From assembly GCF_000247695.1 (NCBI RefSeq), contig NW_004624865.1, forward strand, positions 3,858,882-3,922,881: a stretch of DNA of 64,000 nucleotides, read 5' to 3'. The number at the start of each line of letters is the position of its first letter. The stretch's first letter is position 1. This document shows, one piece after another, positions 11,040-22,015 of the stretch. The notes below the pieces were generated by a model, which searched no databases, was not told the DNA's origin, and saw only the letters and a list, made by a program, of their open reading frames with translations. The DNA comes from Heterocephalus glaber (taxonomy: Eukaryota; Chordata; Mammalia; Rodentia; Bathyergidae). Both the position numbers and the translations under genes were made by a program.

Positions 11040-11504
11040 TCTGAAGCACTTGGTACACGTTTGCTAAATTATTTTCTTTAGGTTCTACTAGTTTCTTCTC
11101 GCTTCTTTTCAGAGTACATGTACTCTGATCAGTATTAAAAATTTAATTTTTTGCTTATATACCAAAATGTAAAGCTCTGTTTATTTACTGAAATATTCTT
11201 TTTCTCATTGATATGGAATTCAGGAGACTTCACCTTGAAGCTTTTCTAAGGAGACTTTTTCTCGAGTCCCTGCCTCTGGATAGGACTAACTACTGCACAT
11301 CATCATGATAGCCTAGGCAGGAGAATGTGACAGAGGGCCTGGCTCTCCTGTTTGGGCTTTCTCACTACAGACAGAGAGGGGTGTCTGGATCATCCATGCA
11401 TTTCCCACAAGGTCCCTTCACATCAGGTCACCTGAGCTGGGCCACCCTCAGTGATGGCTGCAGCAATATTCTTCAACCAACTGCTGCACAGTGGGTCACA
11501 TGTA
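11040..11504. other. No gene or repeat recognised
   Basis: Nothing identifiable. The open frame at 11327-11584 (85 codons) runs into the next LTR and is not convincing. Confidence 0.4.
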
Positions 11505-11850
11505 TGTGTGTTAACTTGTTTCCTGTTGCTACAATGGAAAACCTAAGACCGAAAAATTTGTACAGTAGATGGTTTATTTCATAGTTAATGATGGAGTCTG
11601 AGAAGTATAAAAGCATTGCACCATCATCTTCCTGGCTTCAGGAGGTAGGCCACCTGGTGGAAGGTGTAGGTGGGCACATGCAGATAGTAACCATCCCCAT
11701 GCCAACTATTCAAGCCCCAGAAGACACCTGTATTCATCTCAACAAAGTAATCACTTCTTGGAGCATGAAACCCTGCTACACCTCCACAGTGAAATTTTAA
11801 TATGACATTCAGAGGGGACATCCCATACTCAGACCACGGTGGTGGGTGAT
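11505..11850 (-). mobile_element. MaLR-type LTR, antisense
   Basis: Begins 'GTTAACTTGTTTCCTGTTGCTACAATGGAAAACCTAAGACCG' with 'ATGGTTTATTTCATAG', the reverse complement of the MaLR 3' end. It continues to 'GCCCCAGAAGACACCTG' and 'GAGGGGACATCCCATACTCAGACCA'. Confidence 0.65.
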
Positions 11851-12014
11851 TCTCAAATTAAGTACAACACACAAGATCTTGGGTTTAGACACTGAGCTAT
11901 AAGTCTACAAATCACCCACCAATTCAAAATGTATTTATGATTATCTATATCTAAGATATTCTTCAAAATTCTCATGTGTACAGAGATGTAGCTTTATGAA
12001 AATGATTGTATCAT

Positions 12015-12352
12015 GGTGGGGCACTATATTCATCAGTGGATTAATCTATTGGTGAGTTTAGAGCTGAAGTGCTATTAGGATGTGTGGTCTGGTTTGGGTG
12101 GGTCAGTAGAGGTGTGACCTGGAAGGGGGCATTCTTGTCCTCAGTTTCTGCTTTCTCTCTCTGCTTCCTGAAAGTTGTGGGTTGAACGACTTTCCCCTGC
12201 TATGCCCAGCAGCCATGATGTTCTTGCCTTGGATCCTGATTACCATGGACTAAACCCTCTAAGACTGTGAGCCAAAATAAACTTCTTCTACTTTAAGTTG
12301 TAAGTGTTGGGAATTTCGTCCCAGCTATGGAAGAGCTGACTAATACAGCTGC
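12015..12352 (+). mobile_element. MaLR-type LTR
   Basis: Ends in the diagnostic order 'CCATGGACTAAACCCTCTAAGACTGTGAGCCAAAATAAAC' (AATAAA signal), then 'TTGTAAGTGTTGGGAATTTCGTCCCAGC' and 'AGCTGACTAATACAG'. The 5' part has 'GGGTGGGTCAGTAGAGGTGTGACCTGGAAGGGGGCATTC'. Same family as 63470-63812. Confidence 0.8.
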
Positions 12353-13004
12353 CAAGAGGTGGGAAGAAGGAAAGTAAAAGTGACTACTCCGAACTGACAA
12401 TTGAGAAGTGACTCTTCTGGGGGGCTTATTATTTGTCTGCCGCAAAGTCTTTACCTGTTTAATATTCTGCACACAATCATATTCTTAGATATATAAAAAT
12501 AAAAGAATAATGTCAGTAATATATAATACAAATGCTACAGAAATGTTGGGGAGAGGAAGGTAAAAGGTAGCCTCCCTCTATCACTTGCTGTAGTGTTTGA
12601 CCTACTTGCATATTTCTAGGAGGGCTGAATCAGAGACAGCTAGTGTGACATCTGGCACTCAGTGAAAGTTGTTTTTAGTCCGGAACAACTGTTTTGATTT
12701 TGTGACAATTCACAAAAGAGACATTGCATCTGGAACTGACCACAAATTATTAAATCCCATTGTCAGAGTCAAAGCCATGCCAATACTGAAAATATGAAAA
12801 GCATCCTTAAGTTAGTTTTATTTCTCTGTGTAATTATAATTATACAATAACTACATAGAGACAACATGGGATCCTAATACTCTACGGCAGGTAGATGAGG
12901 TCTTTTCATCCAACAATTTCCAGCTTCTTTGAAGGTCTGGTGAACTAAGCTTAAAGGACTTGGAAAGTCTAGCTTATGAGGAATAATAAGGTTTTTCTTA
13001 ATGG
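12353..13004. other. No gene or repeat recognised
   Basis: AT-rich DNA without identifiable features. Confidence 0.4.
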
Positions 13005-13085
13005 CAAGGAAATTGAAGCCTGGGGAGGAAGAATCTTATCCATGAGTGGAACACTGAAGCTAGAACTGTCTAGTAGAGCAGGCTT
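13005..13085 (+). mobile_element. Possible MIR fragment
   Basis: The pattern 'AAGGAAATTGAAGCCTGGGGAGGAAGAATCTTATCCATGAGTGGAACACTGAAGCTAGAACTG' follows the MIR core loosely. Short and weak. Confidence 0.4.
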
Positions 13086-13127
13086 TCTGTTACCTAATTT
13101 TTTGATACGCAATAAGTAAATGTTATT

Positions 13128-13240
13128 CTGCATATTTTACTTTTTTTTTTTTTTGGTACCAGGGATCGAACTTGGGACCTTGTGCTTGCAAGGCAGGCGC
13201 CGGAACCACTGAGCTAAATCACCGGCTGCATATTTTACTT
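13128..13240 (-). mobile_element. ID SINE, antisense, with 15-bp target-site duplication
   Basis: Minus-strand ID element: 'AGCCGGTGATTTAGCTCAGTGGTTCC' (box A region), 'GGTCCCAAGTTCGATCCC' (box B), 'TGGTACC' and a T-run that is its poly(A) tail. It is flanked by the perfect direct repeat CTGCATATTTTACTT at 13128-13142 and 13226-13240, the hallmark of L1-driven retrotransposition. The exact duplication implies a fairly recent insertion. Confidence 0.95.
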
Positions 13241-13249
13241 TAATGCAAG

Positions 13250-13665
13250 CATATTATTCAGTTCTCCAGTTGTTGGGATAAAATACCCAAAATCCACAAC
13301 TTAAAGGAGGAAAAATTTAATTTGGTTCATTGTTTTCAGAGTGTTTAGTCCATGGTCACCTGGCTCCAAGACAGAAAAAGCGAAGTGGAAGGGGGTGGTA
13401 GAGGAATGGTGCTCACCTTATGGCAGCCAAGAAGCAGAGAGAGAAGGACGGAACCAAAGAAGGAGACACAACCTTCCAGGTCATACCACAGTGGCCTGCC
13501 TCTTCCAACCAGGGCCCACTTCCTAATAGCACGTTCAGCTATGAAGTCATCAATGAATGAATCCACTGATAGTATAGTGCTTTATGATCCAATCACCTTT
13601 TAAAAGTCTGGCCTCCAAACACATGAGGCTTTTGGAGAACATTTTAAATCTAAACCATAGTAGTA
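13250..13665 (-). mobile_element. MaLR-type LTR, antisense
   Basis: Antisense MaLR: 'CAGTTCTCCAGTTGTTGGGATAAAATACCC', 'GGTTCATTG', 'GTGTTTAGTCCATGGTCACCTGGCTCCAAG', 'CCAGGGCCCACTTCCTAATAGCAC' and 'GGAGAACATTTTAAATCTAAACCATAGTA'. It parallels 54115-54480 along its whole length. Open frames inside on both strands are incidental. Confidence 0.8.
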
Positions 13666-14374
13666 AGTAGTAGGATGGTGTCTATTTGCATTTCTGCCCT
13701 GCATAGAGTAGGTGTGCTGATCCCATGCCTGACCACGGCCACACAGGGTTCTGTTCCCCTCACTGTGATACATACCCCTGGTCTGCACATGTCCTTCTCA
13801 CTCCTACAGCACAACAGATCACAGAGCAACCAGGCAGTGGGGGTGACCCTGTGTCCATACAGAAACATTGAAAGACTCCAGGTCTGTTTGCTTTTGTCTG
13901 GCAAAACTTGACAACAGCTTCAATCTATTTACCTTGAAAACTCTCAAAGATAATACCAACAGTTCACAGGAGGAGAACTAGTCATAGGCAAACATGTTTT
14001 CCCAATATTGTCCCAAGAAAAATATTCCCCTTCAAAGTTCTCAGATTTCAACATCGCCTAATTTATGGAACACTGGGCTGGAACTCTGAGGTTCTGATTT
14101 TGTCAGAAATTCTACCATGAAAACTTGCTAGACTGGCAGGGCCCCTCCAGCACTTTCAAGATCCTTGACGAATACCCTGCATTACTATCTTTTATATATG
14201 AAAATTTTAAATATCCTACTCTCCCTCGAATTCTTCTTTATAAGCAAAAAAAAAAATTGAATGATTAAATTTACATCACTTTTTACAACCTTGTTTAGTA
14301 AACAATATAAATGGGAGCCCTTGAGTGCATATATATTCAAACTGGAGTTATATCCTAAGTGGAGGTCATCTTGC
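13666..14374. other. No gene or repeat recognised
   Basis: Overlapping 78- and 84-codon frames on opposite strands (13650-13911) are not convincing as coding sequence. No repeat hallmark. Confidence 0.35.
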
Positions 14375-14600
14375 ATCATCTTATACATGTTTATTGAGCA
14401 ATTGTTATGTGCAGGTTCTGGAAGTGTTGTGACACATCTGCTGTCATGCAGCAGATGTGACTCAAGAAGTATGAGTTGTGAGAGAGGTAAGCCAGCACAT
14501 CATAGTGCTTTGAGGAGGGAGGTACAACTCAGACGTGGTGTCCAATGGCATCTTAAAAGACATGGAGTCTGAACTGTGTTCAAAAGGGTAAAGAAAAAAA
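14375..14600 (-). mobile_element. Possible L2 LINE fragment, antisense
   Basis: 'TGTTTATTGAGCAATTGTTATGTGCAGGTTCTGGAAG' resembles the reverse complement of the L2 3' end (tatttattgagcacctactatgtgccaggcac). The downstream '...CTTAAAAGACATGGAGTCTGAACTG' fits less well. It contains the perfect hairpin at 14433-14459. Confidence 0.5.
14433..14459. repeat. Perfect inverted repeat, 11-bp arms, 5-bp loop
   Basis: Arms CACATCTGCTG (14433-14443) and CAGCAGATGTG (14449-14459) flank the loop TCATG. The flanks pair further with two single mismatches. Each arm contains an E-box core (CATCTG/CAGATG). Confidence 0.9.
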
Positions 14601-14989
14601 TTGGTTAAGAAAATAGTGAATGGAGCATACCTTGGTCTTATTATTCCAACAGGGATCATGTAAAATAGCATATTCACAGCATTTTAGATCTGGAATCCAG
14701 TATTGGGCCCATCAGTAGGCTAAATCCAAGAGTTAACTTAGCCATTGAGAGTAGCAGGTTCATAACAAGGCATGGATGAAACCCAAGTACCCTGTCCTGG
14801 AGTTCAAATGCATGGAGAGAAGGGTAGCAGTCATGAAGCCCTAACCTTGCAGTCCTTCATGCTGAGGTGGGGCTGGAAGCCTGGTGGGTGCAGAAGCACT
14901 GTGATCCCCATAGCTCCATGCCCTCACCATCATCTGGACCTGTGATGAGCTGCATGGACTGTTTCAGGGCACAGCTCTCCTTGACCTAA

Positions 14990-15165
14990 GCAAGGCAAAC
15001 ATCTTAGCTGCATTCTTCACCCTGGGGTAAAGTAGACAGGGTCGTCCTTGTACAGTAGTGGAGGTGCTAAGGTAAACAACGCATCAGGGACACATAACAG
15101 TCTCAGTTGGTTTTGAACCTAAGCCTGCATGGCCCCAAAGCCAGAGTGTCCCATTAAACCAGCTT
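14990..15165 (+). mobile_element. Possible MIR fragment
   Basis: 'CTCAGTTGGTTTTGAACCTAAGCCTGCATGGCCCCAAAGCC' matches the MIR 3' signature (gatttgaacccaggtctgtctgactccaaagcc). The upstream part is weak. Confidence 0.45.
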
Positions 15166-15312
15166 CATCCATGAGTAAATAGAGTCCAAAAGTCTCCTTG
15201 GCCTTGACCCAGAGGGGACTTTGAAACTTTCCTCCACCCACCAACCCTCAACCCCACTGGCATATCCATAACGGCAAGCCTTTTGGTTGTGAGAAGTAAA
15301 ACAAGAGAGAAT

Positions 15313-15342
15313 CTGTTAGTCACAATTAACGGTGACTAACAG
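15313..15342. repeat. Perfect inverted repeat, 11-bp arms, 8-bp loop
   Basis: Arms CTGTTAGTCAC (15313-15323) and GTGACTAACAG (15332-15342) surround the loop AATTAACG. No function is evident. Confidence 0.9.
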
Positions 15343-15689
15343 TGGAGGTATTAAGCAGCTAACTTTCAAAGATCTGGATTTTTACAAGTTAAATCTTCAT
15401 TTAAAGTTTGTACTTATTTTCCTTATGATCACTGGGTATTATCACTTCTCTAGAAGCAAGAGCTGTCCATCTGATTCTGGAAAACATTAGAAGACATCTT
15501 TCTGAGGTTTGATTTCACATATTAAAAATAGGGAGCCAAGGAAGGCTTTTGAGGGGCTGGCACATAATTGGATCTGTCCTTAACCAATGTGGCCAAGAAG
15601 CCCACTGGGACCAGACAAGAAATGGAGGAGATGAAAGGAGAGAAAGAGGAAACACCACTGTGGAAAGATTCTTCCTCCAAAGGGCATAA

Positions 15690-15785
15690 GACTCAAGGGG
15701 TCAGAAACTTTGTACTCCTACCCACCACTCTATTTTTAGCACCAGAATAGTGTCTGGCAAATAGCACTCCACAAATACTATCAAT
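15690..15785 (+). mobile_element. L2 LINE 3' fragment
   Basis: 'TATTTTTAGCACCAGAATAGTGTCTGGCAAATAGCACTCCACAAATAC' corresponds to the L2 3' terminus (cagcacctagcacagtgcctggcacatagtaggcgctcaataaatac). Confidence 0.6.
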
Positions 15786-16654
15786 TTTGTAGCTATTGTT
15801 GAACTTGGAAAGTTTTAGTAAGGAGGTAGCTGTCAACAAACCTGGGAAGCATTTGGAAAGAGAGCTTTACATTGATGGAATGGATCTAAGAGCTGAAGAA
15901 CAGAGAGCTGTTCATAAGAGCAGGACCCACACCCAGTGGGACAAGGCTGTGAGTCATGCTTGGGGAATGAGGAGGAATTGGGGAAAGAAAACAAAAAGGA
16001 GCAGTAATGAGCAGCAGATACTCTGCAAGGGCCAGAAACACCCTGGTGGTGGGCGAGGTGGCAACCAGAGCCCCAGGAGAGGCAGGTGTGGGCCTGCCTG
16101 TGAATGGTGGAGAAGCCTTCCGTCACTAGGTAGGAAATGCTGCAGCACCTCTCACGGTGCCGTCCTGATTGGTGCTGCTTGGCCAGTAAGTGTCTCCTCC
16201 TGAAACATCTCATCTCCACTGTCTCTGCTCTGGTTCCCCGTTCATTGTCACAACCTCCCCGACACCCTGTACTCTGGCCCAGTGTGAAAGTCACCAATAG
16301 CCTTTCCCAGCGATGCTGAGGGTAATGGTCCTATTCAAAACTGCTCCAACCTGCCCTGGGCCCAGAAAAGCCCCATTTCTGGACTTGCCAACGAGGAAGA
16401 CCTCATATCTGACCCCAGACTTCCCAGCCAACCCCATTTACCACCAATTCTGCAAGTCATGCTTCCTTCATGCCCTTATGCTTCCCTAATTACCTCCCCA
16501 CATCCTCAACCAGGAACACCATTCTCTAGAGCCTCAGTGGCCACCTTTTCTGCAAAGTATGTCCTGAGCCTCTTCTTTGACTTCCCAAGTTAAGTTTGTT
16601 AACTTAGCCAACCCAGGGGATTGTAAAGCATGGAGGGTGACCTTGGATCCATGT
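15786..16654. other. No gene or repeat recognised
   Basis: Repeat-poor. Frames of 135 (plus) and 154 (minus) codons overlap at 15796-16297 on opposite strands and neither translation is recognisable. They more likely reflect GC content than coding. Confidence 0.3.
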
Positions 16655-16875
16655 CTGCTCCCTGGCCTCCTCTCTGATGCTGTTTCCCTGATCTACCTCT
16701 CAGCTGCCATAAACTCATCATCTTTGCCCTACCACATGCTTCTGCCATGATGCTGTTGCCTTTTAGCTAGCCAGCTATGGACTGAATCCCCTGAAACAGT
16801 AAGCCTGAGGACCTTCTCCTCCTTCACGTTGTGTGTCCAGTATGTGTCCCAGCAATAGGAAAGCTGACAAGGAAA
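16655..16875 (+). mobile_element. MaLR-type LTR, 5'-truncated
   Basis: C/T-rich part then 'TATGGACTGAATCCCCTGAAACAGTAAGCC', 'CCTTCTCCTCCTTCACGTTG', 'GTGTCCCAGCAATAGGAAAGCTGACAA', the order of the MaLR 3' half as at 12230-12350. Confidence 0.6.
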
Positions 16876-16884
16876 TGATTTAAA

Positions 16885-17230
16885 ACTCTTATGATAATGT
16901 TATTTTTTGCCTTGCCTTTTGATCATCTATGCATGGATCCTATTTTTCTTATTAATTTTAATACATGTTTGCAGTATGTAATGTTTGCATTCCTTGTGAA
17001 GAGTTGGTATATGTACATAAAACAACTTCATTCCATTTTTCATCCCCTTCCCCGCCTCTCTCTCTTCCTCCCCCTCCATTTCTTGAGCCTCTCTGTATTT
17101 GAGAAAGATCTGTCTCCCTGCTTCCTAACGGATTCTGACCCCTCTGTGAGTAGGATTTATATTATTCTTAACGCTCGGAGGCCTAGTCCTTTCTTTGACC
17201 TAAGTTGTAATTCAGTGAAAGAAAATAAAA
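16885..17230 (-). mobile_element. L1 LINE 3' end, antisense
   Basis: Carries 'TTAATTTTAATACATGTTTGCAGTATGTA', then 'GTTGGTATATGTACATAAAACAACTTC', a C/T-rich stretch and 'AAAGATCTGTCTCCCTGCTTCC'. The same blocks in the same order occur at 40563-40870 and, partly, at 57738-57830, and as the complement at 38231-38490. This is the 3' UTR of a family of L1 elements. Confidence 0.65.
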
Positions 17231-17535
17231 CATTGAATGAGTATCTGATTTTAATTATATAGAAACAAGTCCAACACAAAGATCACCCTAAAGTCACCAG
17301 AAGTGGATGATCAGAAGCAAAAGGCAGATTCTATGTTCTTGTAGCCTTCAGGGTGGTTTCTCACTGGGCGTTCACAGTGCACAGACTTGAGGGGCAGCAC
17401 CCTCCTCCCCATCCCTTCCCTCCTCAGTGCTGCTCTCTGCTGTGCTGTGGGCAGCTAGAGTTGAGTGGCCTCCCTTCTGCTGCTGTCAAGTGGACCCGTC
17501 CATGAGCTGCTACTTTCTGGCAGATTCTCACTCTG

Positions 17536-17740
17536 TGTTGTTTGTTTGTTTGTTTGTTTGTTTGCTAGTGCTGGGAGTTGAACTCAGGTCCTTCACACTG
17601 AGCTATATCCTCCACTCTTTCTATTTTCTATTTTGAGACAGAGTTTTATTAAGTCACTAAGTTGCCGATGCTGTCCTCAAATTCACAATTCTCCTGCCTC
17701 AGCCTCCTGGAGTGCTCAGATCACAGGTGTCCACTGGGAG
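17536..17740 (-). mobile_element. B1+ID composite SINE, antisense, with (GTTT)n tail
   Basis: From left: (GTTT)n tail (17545-17566), ID part in complement ('GTTGAACTCAGGTCCTTCACACTGAGCTA'), A-rich linker, then B1 in complement ('AATTCTCCTGCCTCAGCCTCCTGGAGTG'). Confidence 0.85.
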
Positions 17741-18249
17741 GCTTAGCCACCTTCTTATTCTTTATCCTGTCCAGCCCCTAATCCCTCACTTGTCTCTTCT
17801 GGTCCTTTACCTGGTATTGCTCCAATTTAGACACCATCTTCCCTATTCGAGGAAGTGCTAAATTAACTCACCTACACAGTCAGAATCAGGAGCTTTGGAA
17901 ATGAGTTTATTGAGGAATTTTCACATTTCCTTCTTGGCTCCTCCTAGTTCCCCTTTGGTCTGTTTGTTTTGAAAACCACTCCTGCTTGTTTTGCTTAGGT
18001 TTCCTTAAACATCAGGAAAGGAAGGCACAAGAACTGACATGAATCCTTGCTTCAGAGGTTTAGTTCCAGGATTACTATTTCAACTGTGGTTCTCCACCAC
18101 CTCACAAGGCATGTGTCTTCATGTGTTTTGTGTACATGAAGGAGAAGAGGAAATTCCAGGCTATCACAGGGAAGGATTACAATGGGAGGCATTAGACCAG
18201 TGTCCCCTTTCTGGTCCTTCAAGTCAATAGAAAAAACAATAATTATAAA

Positions 18250-18360
18250 GAAACTTGGTTTCTACAGGACTGGAGATTGAATCCAGGGCCTTCACACTGG
18301 GCAGTCCGTCCTCCTGTCTCAGCCTCCCAGGGATGCATGCACCACCAAGCCCAGATAATA
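18250..18360 (-). mobile_element. B1+ID composite SINE, antisense, internally deleted
   Basis: 'GACTGGAGATTGAATCCAGGGCCTTCACACTGGGC' (ID complement) joins directly to 'CTCCTGTCTCAGCCTCCCAGGGATGCATGCACCACC' (B1 complement). The linker and half of B1, about 90 bp of the usual element, are missing. Confidence 0.7.
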
Positions 18361-18424
18361 CAGAGGCTTCTTAACCAGCAAAATTTGAAATTTGAAAAAC
18401 TAATCTGGTTTGTTAATAATATTC

Positions 18425-18640
18425 CACATTTACCTTCTATATGATGGTTTACAGTGCACACACCTATCTCTGCATTAGCAATGGGAAATTGAGCCCTTTT
18501 TATTCTCTAGGGCTCAGGAAACTGAGGCTCAGAGGTCTCCTCGCCACACATAAATTCCCAAAGCTGGCAAGAGTGCTTGGCACTGACCCACATTCTCCTG
18601 GCTTTCATGTGAAAGCTCAGCCACTGGCCTTGGAGAGGTG
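18425..18640 (+). mobile_element. MIR SINE
   Basis: Contains 'GGGCTCAGGAAACTGAGGCTCAGAGGTCTCCTCGCCACAC' and downstream 'CAAAGCTGGCAAGAGTGC', the MIR core. Confidence 0.65.
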
Positions 18641-18744
18641 GGAGGGGTTGCTAACCAGCTGGTCACAGTCATGGAGCTTGAGCTATGAGAAGCCAGGCCT
18701 GGGGAAATTCTTGTATGTTCGTACACGTCAGCATGGTTTTGTTT

Positions 18745-18955
18745 TCATTTTTTTTTGGTTTTGGGGGCTGAGGGCAGTAGTGAGTCTTGAACCTAGAGCT
18801 TCCACCCTGAACTGCATGTCCAGCCCTCTTTTCATTTTTTATTTTGAGACAGAGTCTTGTTAAATCGCTAAGACTGGCCTCAAGCTTGTGACCCTCCTGC
18901 CTCAGCCTCAAAGAGTGCTGGCACTGCAGATGTGCACCCCCCCCAGCTGGCGCAA
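18745..18955 (-). mobile_element. B1+ID composite SINE, antisense
   Basis: T-run tail, ID complement ('GAGTCTTGAACCTAGAGCTTCCACCCTGAACTGCATGTCCAGCCC'), linker 'TTTTTATTTTGAGACAGAGTCTTG', then B1 complement ('CTCCTGCCTCAGCCTCAAAGAGTG'). The 105-codon minus-strand frame across it is an artefact of the repeat. Confidence 0.85.
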
Positions 18956-19224
18956 GACGTCGGTACCAGCCCAGCTGCTGGAACAAGGTGACCTGTCGTC
19001 CAGCTCATTTCTGTGTCACTTCGGGCACACCCAAGTCTCAGTTTTTTCCACCTGCAAAAGCAAATGAAAGTTTGTGCCCACTATTCTAAACCTTCTGCGG
19101 ATACTTTTAGCAAAGGAAGGACAAATTGACTTTCTTCTCTGGTCTCTAATTTTCCTAATTTCCCCCCCATAATGATAAGGCAGAGTAGATGATCTCACCC
19201 AAGCACATCACCCCATGCCATTCC

Positions 19225-19430
19225 CCTATCAAATCTATAAGATGTGCAGTATCATCTCCAACTTACAAATGAAGAAATTGCATTTTGTGGAATGAGGAGG
19301 GCTAAGCAAAGGAGCATGGTGAGGATGAAAGCTCAGCACTGGGAACACACCGTGATAGAAAACCTCGTGCTGTCAGACTCGGATTCCAACCAGTGGCTCA
19401 CTGTCTCTCAGTTGTGTTCAGGGTAGTAAT
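19225..19430 (+). mobile_element. Possible MIR SINE
   Basis: 'CTATAAGATGTGCAGTATCATCTCCAACTTACAAATGAAGAAATTG' followed by 'GAGGGCTAAGCAAAGG' and 'GACTCGGATTCCAACCAG' fits MIR at low similarity. Confidence 0.45.
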
Positions 19431-19639
19431 GGTGTGCAGGGTGGGAGGAGGCACTAAAAAGAGTGCGGAATTACAGAAGGGAGATCCGGAGATGCCTGCT
19501 TTGTTCTGCGTGGGAGGGATAGCAGGCTGTGAAGGGTGCCTACGCCCCTCGGGGGACTTGTCCACCAGTGTCACCTCCTCATATTTGCCTCCAGTCACTG
19601 CCACCAAGTGGCAAGTGGCTGCCTTCCCCACTGCACTGG

Positions 19640-20159
19640 AATGACTGTCACAAATGGACTTTCTTGCTATGAAGACACTGGATCCAATCTACACCTGGAT
19701 CTCCCTTAGCCAGCTCCATTCACCACTTTCTTAAAACTCTCTCTGGCTTTTGCTCCCTTCCATTCCCCTCATTTCCTTCTCACTCCTCTGGAGATGCTGC
19801 GGGTCCCTCCTTGTCTTCAAGTCATCCTTCAACCTCAGTCTTCTTTGCTTGTATCCCTTCCCTGTTCCCTTTTGTTCTCAATTTCATCCATTCCCAGAGC
19901 AACAACTTATTTCTACATCGAAATGAGTCTCATGTCTGTAACTGTAGCCCACAGCTCTTTCCTGAATCACCTAGAAGACATTTCCACTTGGACACCTCAA
20001 AGCTACTTTAAACCCAACCCAAGGAAGCTCCTCCTAGTTCCTAACTTTCTTCTTCTTCCCTTCTCCTGTGATGAAAGGGACCACAGAGGAGAGACCTCTG
20101 TCTGGAGGCCAGGTGTCATTCAGGATGCCACTCTCTTCTGCAGTTCCCACTTCTGATCG
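19640..20159. other. C/T-rich stretch; no gene recognised
   Basis: Pyrimidine-rich plus strand with a 120-codon frame (19794-20156) whose translation is leucine/serine-rich from composition and matches nothing I recognise. Confidence 0.3.
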
Positions 20160-20860
20160 CACACAGTCCTCTGCCTTCTGCTCTTAGCATCTTCTCTCTC
20201 CCTGTATCTCTACCCTCACTGCTGCCAGCAGAGTTTTTGATGCCACCATGATCTCTGGTGAGTTTTGCAGCAACCTCTGGCAGGGCTTTTCAGCCTGTCC
20301 TCATCCCCCGGCGTGATCTCTGTGCTGCAGTCTGTGGTGTCCTCTGCTTCTGCCCCTTCCACGCTCTCTTTGCTGTGCTCTCCTGAAGGAGACATCCAGA
20401 TCCCTCGTGTGACACCCTGACCCTTCATGTTCTGCTCCCTACCTTTCCAGCTTTATCTTCCCTGACTCTTCATTTATAATTTCGTTTTCAGACGCCCCAA
20501 GCTTCCAGCAGTTCTGAATTTGTCAGGTTCCTGTTTCCAGGCTCCAGGATAGGCTACTCTTTACCTACACTGCCTTCTCTGTCTCTTCCAGGCTGATCCG
20601 TGAAGATCCTGCAGGTCACCTGAGAGCCTTCCTAGGCTCTTCACCCCCAGGACTCAGGTATGTCTCCTTCTTATGTATTCTCTCAGCATCTTCTATTTGT
20701 ATTTATCACAAGAAGTAGCACACTCTTTGTGTTTAATGATCCATTTATTTATCTCATCTTCCCTCCAAGCTCCTTATATAGGGATTGCCTTTCACTCACA
20801 GTTACAAGTTCAGTCCATCAAACAATGGTTTTCTGAATAAATGAATAAATATGTGAAGTA
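20160..20860 (+). mobile_element. L2 LINE 3' region, diverged
   Basis: The order 'CTACCCTCACTGCTGCCAGCAGAG', 'TACCTTTCCAGCTTTATCTTCCCTGACTC', 'TTATTTATCTCATCTTCCCTCCAAGCTCCTTA', ending in 'TTTTCTGAATAAATGAATAAAT', follows the L2 3' region. Strongly diverged. Confidence 0.45.
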
Positions 20861-21479
20861 GCCCAGGTTGGCCACACAGCCTTATTATGCTCTGCAAGCA
20901 CATTCCATGCCTGGGTCACTCATCAAGTCAGGGGCCAACAGGCCAAACCGTGTCCTAATTTAGGCTTCTAAGAGCCGTGAGAACCACTCGGGTTCCTGTC
21001 GCCCAGTGACTCATGTCTAACCCAAGTTTCACTCTGAATTTTCAGATTCAAAACAGAAAACGTGCTTGCTGGGCAACTTTAGCTTCAACTGAGATGCAAT
21101 GACACATCTTTGTACCATTTCACCCCAGCGTTACCTCTTTTCTTGGTTCAACACCCCTATTTCCCAACCGTGATGTTCACAGTGGCATTTCAGAGAAGGA
21201 TACAGATCATAAACCAGTCTCCCCACTTCCTAGAAGCCTCTGATATGGAAACCATATGAATGACTAGCTTCCTTATCCGCTACACATGATTCTCCTGAAT
21301 CTATTTGCAAATCATATTGGACTCTGATTCCCAGGCATCCATTCTGACCACGACAGAGTTTAAAGGATTTACTCTGAAAAGAAGACCTGCGTAAACAGCC
21401 AAAGTTGACCTTCTGATGTTTGTTTTCTGATTTTATTTAAAGCCATTTTCAGTTATAGATGTTGTTCTGCTACACAATT
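20861..21479. other. No gene or repeat recognised
   Basis: No identifiable repeat or exon in this stretch. Confidence 0.4.
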
Positions 21480-21592
21480 CCAATATAATAATGACTGTCT
21501 ATTCCTTCAACAAATATCTACTGAACGTCAAACATGATGGGTATTGTTACAGGAATTTAAGGCACAAAGATGAATGAGATTCAGGCATTGGC
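21480..21592 (-). mobile_element. L2 LINE 3' fragment, antisense
   Basis: 'ATTCCTTCAACAAATATCTACTGAACG' and 'TTACAGGAATTTAAGGCACAAAGATGAATGAGA' follow the reverse complement of the L2 3' end. Confidence 0.6.
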
Positions 21593-21884
21593 TACAGAAT
21601 GTCTACTACAAAGAAGAAACTTAAGAAAAAGAAAAAGAAAAAATGTATTAAAGCAAAATGAGCACAGTTCTCCCAGATGATCCAATAGATAATTATATTT
21701 TTGTAATCTGTTTGCTTGTATGTAATTGTTGCGCTATAGTACTGATCTGATCGTAGAGCATTCTGACTTAAGAGAAATTTTGCGTGGGAATAACTCAACT
21801 TTAATCCTTTCAATTATTTTGTTTTGACTCCTTCGGACTTTGTTATTGTTTTTATTAAAGAAAATACAACAAAAATGGACTTAT

Positions 21885-22015
21885 TATCCCACACGGGAGA
21901 TTCAGGCTGCCCTGAACTCACTATGGAGCCCAGCTGGCCTTGAACTGACAGCAATCCTCCTAGCTCAGCCTCTTGAGTCCTGGGATCACAGGTGTGTGCC
22001 ACCATGCCCAACACT
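21885..22015 (-). mobile_element. B1 SINE monomer, antisense
   Basis: 'GCTGGCCTTGAACTGACAGCAATCCTCCTAGCTCAGCCTCTTGAGTCCTGGGATCACAGGTGTGTGCCACCATGCCCAAC' is the B1 complement including box B. No ID part is attached. Confidence 0.85.

Noticed and set aside
15796..16297. Overlapping 135- and 154-codon frames on opposite strands
   Set aside because: Neither translation shows a domain and the overlap suggests GC composition.
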